Positions 36,976 to 44,339 of a stretch of 64,000 nucleotides of DNA are shown here, piece by piece (position 1 is the stretch's first letter; each line of letters begins with the position of its first letter). The notes under the pieces were generated by a model. That model was not told where the DNA came from, made no database searches, and saw only the letters and a program-made list of their open reading frames with translations. Source of the DNA: Kosakonia sp. SMBL-WEM22 (lineage in GTDB: Bacteria; Pseudomonadota; Gammaproteobacteria; Enterobacterales; Enterobacteriaceae); the NCBI RefSeq assembly GCF_014490785.1, contig NZ_CP051488.1:4402001-4466000 (forward strand), written 5' to 3'. The position numbers were made by a program, and so were the translations under genes.

Positions 36976-38103
36976 TTACGGCATATGCTCGCGTTTCAGG
37001 TACTCCTCGCTCTGCATCTCCTGCAGGCGCGATAAACAGCGCTGAAACTCAAACCTCACCCGCTCGCCCTGGTAAATCTCATGCAGCGGCGCGGCGGCGC
37101 TCACCACCAGCTTCACGTGGCGCTCATAAAATTCATCCACCAGCGCAATAAAGCGGCGCGCTTCGTTCTCCATCAGCTTCGTCATCACCGGCACCTCAAA
37201 CAGCATCACGGTGTGGAAAAGGCGCGACAGCGCGATGTAATCATGCTGGCTGCGCGCATCAACACATAATGTGGCAAAGGAGACGGCTAAGGTTTGACTC
37301 TCCACGCCGAGTGTCGCCAGCGGCCGATGATTCACCTCCAGCTCCGGCGCGTGACGGCGCGGCGCACCCGCCAGCGCCAGCCACAGCTTATCCATCTGCT
37401 GCGCGGTCTCTTCACCAAGCGGCGACAGCCATAAATGGGCCTGGGTGAGCGTACGCAAGCGGTAATCGATGCCGGCGTCGACGTTCATCACATCGCAAAA
37501 CTGCTTTATCGCCTCAATGGCGGGCAGGAAACGGGCGCGCTGTAAGCCATTGCGATAGAGCTCGTCCGGCGGAATGTTCGACGTCGCCACCAGCGTGATG
37601 CCACGCGCGAACAGCGCTTTCATTAGCCCGCCAAGCAGCATCGCATCGGTAATGTCTGAAACAAAGAACTCATCAAAACAGAGCACGTCGGTTTGCGCCT
37701 TGAAGCGGTCAGCAACAATCTCCAGCGGATCGCTCTGCCCTTGCAGCGTGGTTAACTCTTCATGCACGCGCAACATAAAGCGGTGAAAGTGCAGACGCTG
37801 TTTACGCTCGCCCGGCAAGCTGTGATAGAAGAGATCCATCAGCCAGGTTTTGCCTCGTCCGACACCTCCCCACATATAGAGGCCGCGTACCGGCTCTCGC
37901 GGTGCGGTATCGCGTTTGCCCAGCAGCTTACTGAACTTCGCCATCAGGCCTCCGCTCTGCTGCGCGGCGGGCTCCTGTTCGGCAATCAACTGTTGATAAA
38001 TCGTATCCAGTCGGGTGACAGCTTCTTTTTGCACATCGTCCGGCTGATGGCTACCCTCTTTCAGGGCAGTAAGATATCGCGATGTCGGGGAAAGGCTTTG
38101 CAT
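36976..38103 (-). CDS. zapE: cell division ATPase ZapE
   Basis: AFG1-like ATPase (375 aa) that affects Z-ring stability, mainly under low oxygen or high temperature in E. coli. Walker A GGVGRGKTW near residue 76 and Walker B LCFDEFF are intact. The inner ATG (MQSLSPTSRYL) matches the E. coli length; the 13-codon upstream extension is unlikely. It is divergent from zapG. Confidence 0.95.
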   Translation of the reverse strand: MQSLSPTSRYLTALKEGSHQPDDVQKEAVTRLDTIYQQLIAEQEPAAQQSGGLMAKFSKLLGKRDTAPREPVRGLYMWGGVGRGKTWLMDLFYHSLPGERKQRLHFHRFMLRVHEELTTLQGQSDPLEIVADRFKAQTDVLCFDEFFVSDITDAMLLGGLMKALFARGITLVATSNIPPDELYRNGLQRARFLPAIEAIKQFCDVMNVDAGIDYRLRTLTQAHLWLSPLGEETAQQMDKLWLALAGAPRRHAPELEVNHRPLATLGVESQTLAVSFATLCVDARSQHDYIALSRLFHTVMLFEVPVMTKLMENEARRFIALVDEFYERHVKLVVSAAAPLHEIYQGERVRFEFQRCLSRLQEMQSEEYLKREHMP

Positions 38104-38292
38104 GGTGTTATTGTTGTTCCTTGAAAATCGATCCGCCCCCACAGGGTTGACGAAAAAAAAGCCGCTCTACACTACGCGATGCAGCGTCAGGATTCCACTT
38201 CTGCACATTTAGCGGTTATAGTGGCACTCTCCGGCGCAGGCAAGAAGCTTGCAGCCCACCCCCTACGGAATCGAACAACAATGGGAGAAGTC

Positions 38293-38691
38293 ATGACCTG
38301 GGAATACGCGCTAATTGGGTTAGTTGTCGGCATTATTATTGGTGCCGTGGGCATGCGTTTCGGAAACCGGAAATTGCGTCAACAGCAGGCCTTGCAGTAT
38401 GAACTGGAAAAAAACAAAGCAGAACTGGAAGAGTACCGCGAAGAGCTGGTGAGTCACTTTGCCCGCAGTGCTGAACTTCTGGACAACATGGCGGATGACT
38501 ATCGTCAGCTTTACCAGCATATGGCGAAGAGCTCCTCCAGCCTGCTGCCGGAAATGTCCGCGGAAGAGAATCCGTTCCGCAACCGTCTGTCAGAGTCTGA
38601 AGCAAACAACGATCAGGCCCCGGTACAGATCCCGCGTGACTACTCTGAAGGCGCATCGGGTCTGCTGCGCGGTCGCGCCAATCGCAAATAA
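38293..38691 (+). CDS. zapG: cell division/envelope protein ZapG (YhcB)
   Basis: DUF1043 inner-membrane protein (132 aa) that interacts with divisome and elongasome proteins; loss in E. coli gives shape and division defects. It has one N-terminal transmembrane helix (about 4-22), a coiled coil (about 28-90), and a conserved C-terminal segment PRDYSEGASGLL. The start MTWEYALIG is supported by a GGGAGAAG Shine-Dalgarno; an earlier in-frame ATG lies four codons upstream. A GC-rich stem-loop follows at 38716-38734. Confidence 0.95.
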   Translation: MTWEYALIGLVVGIIIGAVGMRFGNRKLRQQQALQYELEKNKAELEEYREELVSHFARSAELLDNMADDYRQLYQHMAKSSSSLLPEMSAEENPFRNRLSESEANNDQAPVQIPRDYSEGASGLLRGRANRK

Positions 38692-38861
38692 GGCCTTCCC
38701 CCTCCTTATTTATACGGGCGCGTCCCCCGCGCCCATCGCAACTTCCCCATTCCAGCTATTATTTAGTCATTCTTCGCATTGTTACCCGGTTGAAATTTCA
38801 ATAACATCACTCTGTTTTGGGCATCTATCCTTCCACTTCAGGTTACTGAGAGCCAGCATCG

Positions 38862-40232
38862 ATGAAGAAACAAACCCAGTTGTTGAGTGCAATCGCGTTA
38901 AGTGTCGGCTTATCTCTCTCGGCACCGTTGGCAACGGCGGCCATGCCGTCACAGGTACCTGGCCAGGGGGCGTTACCTAGTCTTGCGCCGGTGCTTGAGA
39001 AAGTGCTTCCCGCCGTGGTCAGCGTGCAGGTTGAAGGCACTGCGGTACAGAGCCAGAAGGTTCCGGAAGAGTTAAAGAAATTCTTCGGTGAAGGAGCGCC
39101 CGAGCAGCCGCAACAGCCGCAGCCGTTCGAGGGGCTGGGCTCCGGGGTAATTATTGATGCCGCGAAGGGCTACGTCCTGACCAATAATCACGTCATCAAC
39201 CAGGCGCAAAAAATTAGCGTGCAGCTCAACGATGGTCGCGAATTCGACGCCAAACTAATCGGCGGCGACGACCAGAGCGACATCGCGCTGTTACAGCTGC
39301 AAAACCCCAGCAACCTGACGCAAATCGCCATTGCCGACTCCGATAAGCTGCGCGTCGGCGATTTTGTCGTCGCGGTTGGTAACCCGTTTGGCCTCGGGCA
39401 GACCGCAACGTCCGGGATTGTCTCGGCGCTCGGTCGTAGCGGCCTTAACCTCGAAGGGCTGGAGAACTTTATCCAGACCGATGCCTCGATTAACCGCGGT
39501 AACTCCGGCGGCGCGCTGCTCAATCTCAACGGCGAGCTGATCGGCATTAATACCGCCATTCTCGCGCCCGGCGGCGGCAGTGTTGGTATCGGCTTTGCTA
39601 TCCCCAGCAATATGGCGCAAACACTCTCCCATCAGTTAATCCAGTTTGGTGAGATTAAGCGCGGCCTGCTCGGCATTAAAGGCATGGAGATGAGCGCGGA
39701 CATCGCCAAAGCCTTTAACCTGAATGTGCAGCGCGGGGCATTTGTCAGCGAAGTGCTGCCCAACTCCGGCTCGGCGAAAGCGGGAATCAAATCCGGGGAT
39801 GTGATTGTCAGCCTCAACGGTAAAGCCCTGAACAGCTTCGCGGAGTTGCGCTCGCGCATCGCCACCACAGAACCGGGCGCGAAAGTGAAGCTTGGGCTGC
39901 TGCGCGACGGTAAACCACTTGACGTTGAAGTGACGCTGGATAAGAGCACCTCCGCTTCCGCCAGCGCAGAGCTGATTTCGCCAGCGTTGCAGGGGGCAGA
40001 GTTGAGCGACGGGCAGTTGAAGGATGGCACCAAAGGCATCCGGGTTGGTGAAGTTGAGAAAGGCAGCTCCGCGGCACAGGCTGGCCTGCATAAAGATGAT
40101 GTGATCATCGGCGTTAACCGTGCGCGCGTGCAGTCTATCGCCGAGATGCGCAAAGTGCTGGAGACCAGGCCGTCGGTGATGGCGCTGCACATTGTGCGGG
40201 GTAACGACAGTATCTATCTGCTGCTGCGTTAA
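38862..40232 (+). CDS. degQ: periplasmic serine endoprotease DegQ
   Basis: HtrA-family protease-chaperone of the periplasm. The 456 aa have a signal peptide ending in ATAA (about 27 aa), a trypsin-like domain with triad His110 (TNNHVIN), Asp140 (QSDIALL) and Ser215 (GNSGGALL), then two PDZ domains (about 260-350 and 365-450). Length is one residue more than E. coli. An intercistronic stem-loop separates it from degS. Confidence 0.97.
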   Translation: MKKQTQLLSAIALSVGLSLSAPLATAAMPSQVPGQGALPSLAPVLEKVLPAVVSVQVEGTAVQSQKVPEELKKFFGEGAPEQPQQPQPFEGLGSGVIIDAAKGYVLTNNHVINQAQKISVQLNDGREFDAKLIGGDDQSDIALLQLQNPSNLTQIAIADSDKLRVGDFVVAVGNPFGLGQTATSGIVSALGRSGLNLEGLENFIQTDASINRGNSGGALLNLNGELIGINTAILAPGGGSVGIGFAIPSNMAQTLSHQLIQFGEIKRGLLGIKGMEMSADIAKAFNLNVQRGAFVSEVLPNSGSAKAGIKSGDVIVSLNGKALNSFAELRSRIATTEPGAKVKLGLLRDGKPLDVEVTLDKSTSASASAELISPALQGAELSDGQLKDGTKGIRVGEVEKGSSAAQAGLHKDDVIIGVNRARVQSIAEMRKVLETRPSVMALHIVRGNDSIYLLLR

Positions 40233-40243
40233 CCCTTTCCTCG

Positions 40244-40275
40244 TCCGGGCATCACCGCTGCGTGTGATGTCCGGA
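40244..40275. other. stem-loop between degQ and degS
   Basis: TCCGG-g-CATCAC paired with GTGATG-t-CCGGA, 12 base pairs including one G-U, with an 8-nt loop. There is no T-run. It could protect the degQ 3' end or act as a REP-like element. Confidence 0.6.
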
Positions 40276-40323
40276 TAACTCATGGTATGCTGCTGCGGTC
40301 CTTCTTTTAACGACTATCCCATC

Positions 40324-41391
40324 ATGTATGTGAAGCTTTTACGTTCGATTGCAATCGGTATTGTCGTCGGTGGCCTGATCATCGCCGCCATGCCGTCGCT
40401 ACGTCAGAATAACCCGCTCGCGACGCATCCGTTAGACAGCGCCGATGAGACACCTGCGTCCTATAATTCGGCCGTGCGCCGCGCCGCGCCCGCAGTGGTC
40501 AACGTCTATAACCGTAGCCTGAACAGCTCCACGCACGATCGCCTTGAAATCCGCACCCTCGGCTCCGGCGTTATCATGGATCAGCGCGGCTATATCATCA
40601 CTAACAAGCATGTGATCAACGATGCGGATCAGATTATCGTCGCCCTGCAGGATGGACGCGTCTTTGAAGCCCTGCTGGTCGGCTCAGATAGCCTGACGGA
40701 TCTGGCGGTGCTGAAAGTGAACGCTAACTCCGGGCTGCCAGTGATCCCAATTAATGCCAGGCGCACGCCGCATATTGGCGATGTGGTGCTGGCGATAGGC
40801 AACCCCTACAACCTCGGGCAGACCATCACACAGGGGATCATCAGCGCCACCGGGCGTATCGGCCTCAACCCCAGCGGGCGGCAAAATTTCCTGCAGACCG
40901 ATGCCTCTATTAACCACGGCAACTCTGGCGGCGCGCTGGTTAACTCGCTCGGCGAGTTAATGGGCATCAATACCCTGTCGTTTGATAAGAGCAACGATGG
41001 GGAGACGCCGGAGGGGATTGGTTTCGCCATTCCGTTCCAGCTGGCGACCAAAATTATGGATAAGCTTATCCGCGACGGGCGAGTGATCCGCGGCTATATC
41101 GGTATCGGCGGACGCGAGATTGCCCCACTGCACGCCCAGGGCACCGGTATCGATCCGATTCAGGGCATTGTGGTTAATGAAGTGTCGCCAGACGGCCCGG
41201 CCGCGCGCGCAGGTATTCAGGTCAATGACGTGATCACCTCCGTGAACGGCAAACCGGCGGTATCGGCGCTGGAGACCATGGACCAGGTGGCGGAGATCCG
41301 CCCGGGTTCAGAGATCCCGGTTGAAGTGATGCGTGACGATAAAAAGCTGACGCTGCACGTCACCATTCAGGAGTACCCGGCCACCAACTGA
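40324..41391 (+). CDS. degS: DegS, site-1 protease of the sigma-E response
   Basis: Inner-membrane anchored serine protease whose PDZ domain senses unfolded outer-membrane porins, then cleaves RseA. 355 aa with one N-terminal transmembrane helix (about 5-25), triad His96 (TNKHVIN), Asp126 (LTDLAVL) and Ser201 (GNSGGALV), and a single PDZ. I used the inner ATG (MYVKLLRS), giving the E. coli length. It relates functionally to the sigma-E-like greA promoter in this window. Confidence 0.97.
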   Translation: MYVKLLRSIAIGIVVGGLIIAAMPSLRQNNPLATHPLDSADETPASYNSAVRRAAPAVVNVYNRSLNSSTHDRLEIRTLGSGVIMDQRGYIITNKHVINDADQIIVALQDGRVFEALLVGSDSLTDLAVLKVNANSGLPVIPINARRTPHIGDVVLAIGNPYNLGQTITQGIISATGRIGLNPSGRQNFLQTDASINHGNSGGALVNSLGELMGINTLSFDKSNDGETPEGIGFAIPFQLATKIMDKLIRDGRVIRGYIGIGGREIAPLHAQGTGIDPIQGIVVNEVSPDGPAARAGIQVNDVITSVNGKPAVSALETMDQVAEIRPGSEIPVEVMRDDKKLTLHVTIQEYPATN

Positions 41392-41398
41392 CGGCCAT

Positions 41399-41428
41399 AA
41401 AAAAACCGGAGCGCAGGCTCCGGTTTCT
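41399..41428. terminator. bidirectional terminator between degS and mdh
   Basis: A-run, AACCGGAGC-gcag-GCTCCGGTT, T-rich end. It serves degS and, on the other strand, mdh. Confidence 0.85.
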
Positions 41429-41442
41429 CATCTCAGCCGCGA

Positions 41443-42381
41443 TTAGCGGTTAACGAAATCGACACCGAGATCGATATCTTTTTTCAGCGTATCCAGCATA
41501 CCTTCCAGCGACTGCTGTTCAAACGCGCTGAGCTGGCCAATCGCCTTGCGCTCTTCTACGCCGTTTTTACCCAGCAGCAGCGGCTGCGAGAAGAAACGTG
41601 CATATTCGCCATCGCCTTCAACGTAGGCGCACTCAACGATACCGCTCTCGCCCTGCAAGGCGCGCACCAGCGACAGACCAAAACGTGCAGCCGCCTGGCC
41701 CATGGAGAGGGTTGCTGAACCGCCACCCGCCTTCGCTTCCACCACTTCGGTGCCCGCGTTCTGGATACGCTTGGTCAGGTCGGCCACTTCCTGCTCGCTG
41801 AAGGTAACGCCCGGGATCTGCGACAGCAGCGGCAGGATGGTCACACCAGAGTGCCCGCCAATCACCGGTACTTCGATCTCGGCAGGTTTCTTACCTTTCA
41901 GCTCAGCAACGAACGTGTTGGAGCGAATAATGTCCAGCGTGGTCACGCCAAACAGTTTGTTCTTGTCATAGACACCCGCTTTTTTCAGCACTTCAGCCGC
42001 AATCGCGACGGTGGTGTTGACCGGGTTAGTAATGATACCGATACAGGCTTTCGGCGCGGTTTTCGCTACCTGCGCCACCAGGTTTTTCACGATACCGGCG
42101 TTGACGTTAAACAGGTCGGAGCGATCCATACCGGGTTTACGCGCAACCCCTGCTGAGATCAGCACTACGTCAGCACCTTCCAGCGCAGGCGTCGCATCTT
42201 CACCGGAGAAGCCTTTGATGTTTACATCGGTCGGGATATGACTGAGGTCTACAGCGACACCGGGAGTGACAGGTGCGATGTCGTAGAGGGAGAGTTCTGA
42301 ACCTGAAGGCAGTTGTGTTTTCAGTAGTAGGGCAAGCGCCTGGCCGATACCGCCGGCCGCGCCGAGGACTGCGACTTTCAT
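41443..42381 (-). CDS. mdh: malate dehydrogenase (NAD)
   Basis: TCA cycle enzyme, 312 aa. It has the NAD-binding GAAGGIGQA at the N-terminus, substrate-binding arginines in VARKPGMDRSDL, and the catalytic histidine in IGGHSGVT. Length equals E. coli. It is divergent from argR with 412 bp between; ArcA and CRP control mdh in E. coli but no clear operator was recognised here. Confidence 0.98.
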   Translation of the reverse strand: MKVAVLGAAGGIGQALALLLKTQLPSGSELSLYDIAPVTPGVAVDLSHIPTDVNIKGFSGEDATPALEGADVVLISAGVARKPGMDRSDLFNVNAGIVKNLVAQVAKTAPKACIGIITNPVNTTVAIAAEVLKKAGVYDKNKLFGVTTLDIIRSNTFVAELKGKKPAEIEVPVIGGHSGVTILPLLSQIPGVTFSEQEVADLTKRIQNAGTEVVEAKAGGGSATLSMGQAAARFGLSLVRALQGESGIVECAYVEGDGEYARFFSQPLLLGKNGVEERKAIGQLSAFEQQSLEGMLDTLKKDIDLGVDFVNR

Positions 42382-42793
42382 CCTAAACTCCTTATTATGG
42401 TTAGCTAAATATATTGTTACTCCGCTGCGGCGACCTTAATTCACCCTGCTAATTATGACAACAAGTGCGCCAAAATAACGCGGCACAGCCCACTGTAGCG
42501 ATTTTATAAAAGGGTTAAATATGACCGTCAGATCGGCAAGCTAAGTAACTAACTTAACGAGTTTATAATATAGCTGTAGAATTCACCAAAATAACATCAT
42601 ATTTATAACATTTAATTTACTTTTTACTCTTATTTGCGACGTAAGCCACATGCTGATGTCCTTAACGAAAGAATTTGCTAAACTTCGCGCCCTTCCCCAT
42701 AACTTTTCAGCATATTTATCTGCAGAATGTTTGCATAAAAATTCATTAATATGCATAATAATGTTGTTTTCACGGCCATATTACGGGTGACTT
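42382..42793. promoter_or_regulatory. mdh-argR divergent regulatory region
   Basis: 412 bp of AT-rich DNA without a gene. It holds the mdh leader (AAGGAG ribosome site close to the ATG), several TATAAT-like hexamers, and the paired ARG boxes next to argR at 42730-42767. Confidence 0.6.
42730..42767. promoter_or_regulatory. paired ARG boxes of argR (ArgR operator)
   Basis: Two 18-bp ARG boxes, with cores TGCATAAAAATTCA (42732-42745) and TGCATAATAATGTT (42752-42765), sit 2 bp apart, 27 bp upstream of the argR start. The first matches the consensus TGAATnnnnATTCA in nine of ten bases. This arrangement gives autorepression of argR in E. coli. Confidence 0.8.
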
Positions 42794-43264
42794 ATGCGAA
42801 GCTCGGCTAAACAAGAAGAATTAGTGAAGGCGTTTAAAGCGCTTTTAAAAGAAGAGAAATTCAGTTCCCAGGGTGAAATTGTTCAGGCCTTACAAGAAGA
42901 GGGCTTCGACAATATCAACCAGTCCAAAGTCTCACGCATGCTGACCAAGTTCGGCGCGGTACGTACGCGTAACGCGAAAATGGAGATGGTCTACTGCCTG
43001 CCGATTGAGATGGGCGTACCAACGACCTCCAGCCCACTGAAGAATCTGGTACTGGATATCGACTACAACGACGCGGTGGTAGTCATCCACACCAGCCCTG
43101 GCGCTGCACAGTTGATCGCACGCCTGCTCGACTCGCTGGGTAAAGCGGAAGGGATCCTCGGCACCATCGCTGGTGACGATACTATCTTCACCACGCCAGC
43201 CCGCGGCTTTACCGTTAAAGATCTCTACGAAGCGATCCTCGTTCTCTTCGAACAAGAGCTTTAA
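42794..43264 (+). CDS. argR: arginine repressor ArgR
   Basis: Hexameric repressor of arginine synthesis and accessory factor for XerCD recombination at cer. 156 aa, with an N-terminal winged helix (SQGEIVQALQEEG, SKVSRMLTKFG) and a C-terminal arginine-binding and oligomerisation domain with GTIAGDDTIF. Own operator boxes lie just upstream. Confidence 0.98.
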   Translation: MRSSAKQEELVKAFKALLKEEKFSSQGEIVQALQEEGFDNINQSKVSRMLTKFGAVRTRNAKMEMVYCLPIEMGVPTTSSPLKNLVLDIDYNDAVVVIHTSPGAAQLIARLLDSLGKAEGILGTIAGDDTIFTTPARGFTVKDLYEAILVLFEQEL

Positions 43265-43642
43265 CCGCGCATTCCCCTCGGTCCCCGCTGAGGGGGAATG
43301 TTCGGCATTTTTCCCCTTCCAGGCGACTTTCCACCTCATTTCATTTAACAAATAGTGCGATTTTTCGTTTCCTTCCCCTACTACAGCTGATAGCACCGCA
43401 CAAAAAATCAAAGCAACCTATCCCGCTGATTTTATTAATCCTCGTTAACTAATTCTTCGCCATAAGCTAAATTTTTATGCTACTTGGTTATAAAAAAGGC
43501 CAAATGTTATACGCATTCGCCACAGTTATAATTAGCTTGGTATTAATTATTCGCGTTATTAGTGTATACTTGATTTCGTGATGGGGGTCACAAAACGAAC
43601 CCCTTAAAAATTTAAAGAAAAGATTACGACGAGGTAAGCAGC
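43265..43642. promoter_or_regulatory. argR-yhcN intergenic region
   Basis: 378 bp. The first part holds the argR hairpin (43271-43299); the rest is AT-rich with a TATACT hexamer (43565-43570), a plausible -10 for yhcN, lacking a well-spaced -35. This suits a stress-regulated promoter. No gene is visible. Confidence 0.4.
43271..43299 (+). terminator. probable argR terminator
   Basis: ATTCCCCTC paired with GAGGGGGAAT around a C/G loop. The T5 run comes about 9 bp after the stem, so efficiency is uncertain. Confidence 0.5.
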
Positions 43643-43906
43643 ATGAATATCAAATCATCTATCGCAACTATGGGTATCCTTTCAGCACTCTCATTTGGCG
43701 CCTTCGCCGCTGATATGATCAATGCAGACCAGGCGCAAGATCGTCAGTCTCTGGGTACCGTCTCCGTCGGCGCCATCGCCTCTTCACCAATGGACATGAA
43801 CGCGCAGCTGAGCAAAAAAGCGGAACAGCAGGGTGCATCATCCTACCGCATCATTGAAGCGCACAGCGGTGACCGCTGGCACGCGACGGCTGAACTCTAC
43901 AAATAA
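43643..43906 (+). CDS. yhcN: DUF1471 stress protein YhcN
   Basis: Small periplasmic protein of the YdgH/BhsA/McbA (DUF1471) family, 87 aa, with a Sec signal peptide cleaved after AFAA (about 22 aa). The domain is compact and ends in the conserved HATAELYK. E. coli YhcN responds to cytoplasmic acid and peroxide. GAGGTAA is the Shine-Dalgarno. It has a paralogue 102 bp downstream, so this copy is given the name by position and similarity. Confidence 0.9.
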   Translation: MNIKSSIATMGILSALSFGAFAADMINADQAQDRQSLGTVSVGAIASSPMDMNAQLSKKAEQQGASSYRIIEAHSGDRWHATAELYK

Positions 43907-43935
43907 GTTGTACCCCTAACCCTATGAATTAATCG

Positions 43936-43986
43936 CTCAACGGCACCAGGCATAAGAAAAGATGTTTAACCCTTCTCGCCGTTGAG
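43936..43986. repeat. 9-bp perfect inverted repeat between the DUF1471 genes
   Basis: CTCAACGGC (43936-43944) and GCCGTTGAG (43978-43986) flank a 33-nt loop in the 102-bp gap between the two DUF1471 genes. Read as RNA it forms a stem ending about 9 nt before the downstream AAGGAG ribosome site. Confidence 0.6.
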
Positions 43987-44008
43987 TCTCTCTTAAGGAG
44001 AAAACAGT

Positions 44009-44272
44009 ATGAAACGCAATCTGATCATCGCATCTCTTGGCCTTGCTTCCCTGATCTCATTCGGCGCGAGCGCCGCAACTCTGGTAAACAGCGATCAGGC
44101 CAGCAACCTGCAACCCGTAGGTACCGTCTCTGTTTCACAGATCGCCGGTGTTCCGATGGATATCCGTCAGGAACTCTCCGCGAAAGCCGATCAGGCTGGC
44201 GCAAGCAGCTACCGCATTATTGAAGCCCGTACCGGTTCTCACACCCACGTGACGGCTGAACTGTACAAATAA
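44009..44272 (+). CDS. second DUF1471 periplasmic protein (YhcN paralogue)
   Basis: 87 aa, the same length as the upstream gene and clearly similar (both contain GTVSV, PMD, ASSYRIIEA and end in TAELYK). Signal peptide of about 22 residues ending ASAA. A strong AAGGAG Shine-Dalgarno precedes it. It looks like a tandem duplication of yhcN that has diverged; E. coli K-12 has only one gene here. It ends at a strong terminator. Function unproven; DUF1471 proteins affect biofilm and stress responses. Confidence 0.88.
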   Translation: MKRNLIIASLGLASLISFGASAATLVNSDQASNLQPVGTVSVSQIAGVPMDIRQELSAKADQAGASSYRIIEARTGSHTHVTAELYK

Positions 44273-44297
44273 ACCCTCGTCGTCTGTCCGACGACTT

Positions 44298-44329
44298 GCC
44301 CCTGCCTCCCCTGGCAGGGGCTTTTTTTT
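44298..44329 (+). terminator. strong intrinsic terminator after the DUF1471 pair
   Basis: Perfect GCCCCTGCC-tcccct-GGCAGGGGC followed by T8. It acts only in the plus direction; the convergent autotransporter gene has no T-run on its side. Confidence 0.92.
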
Positions 44330-44339
44330 ATCTGCTTGC

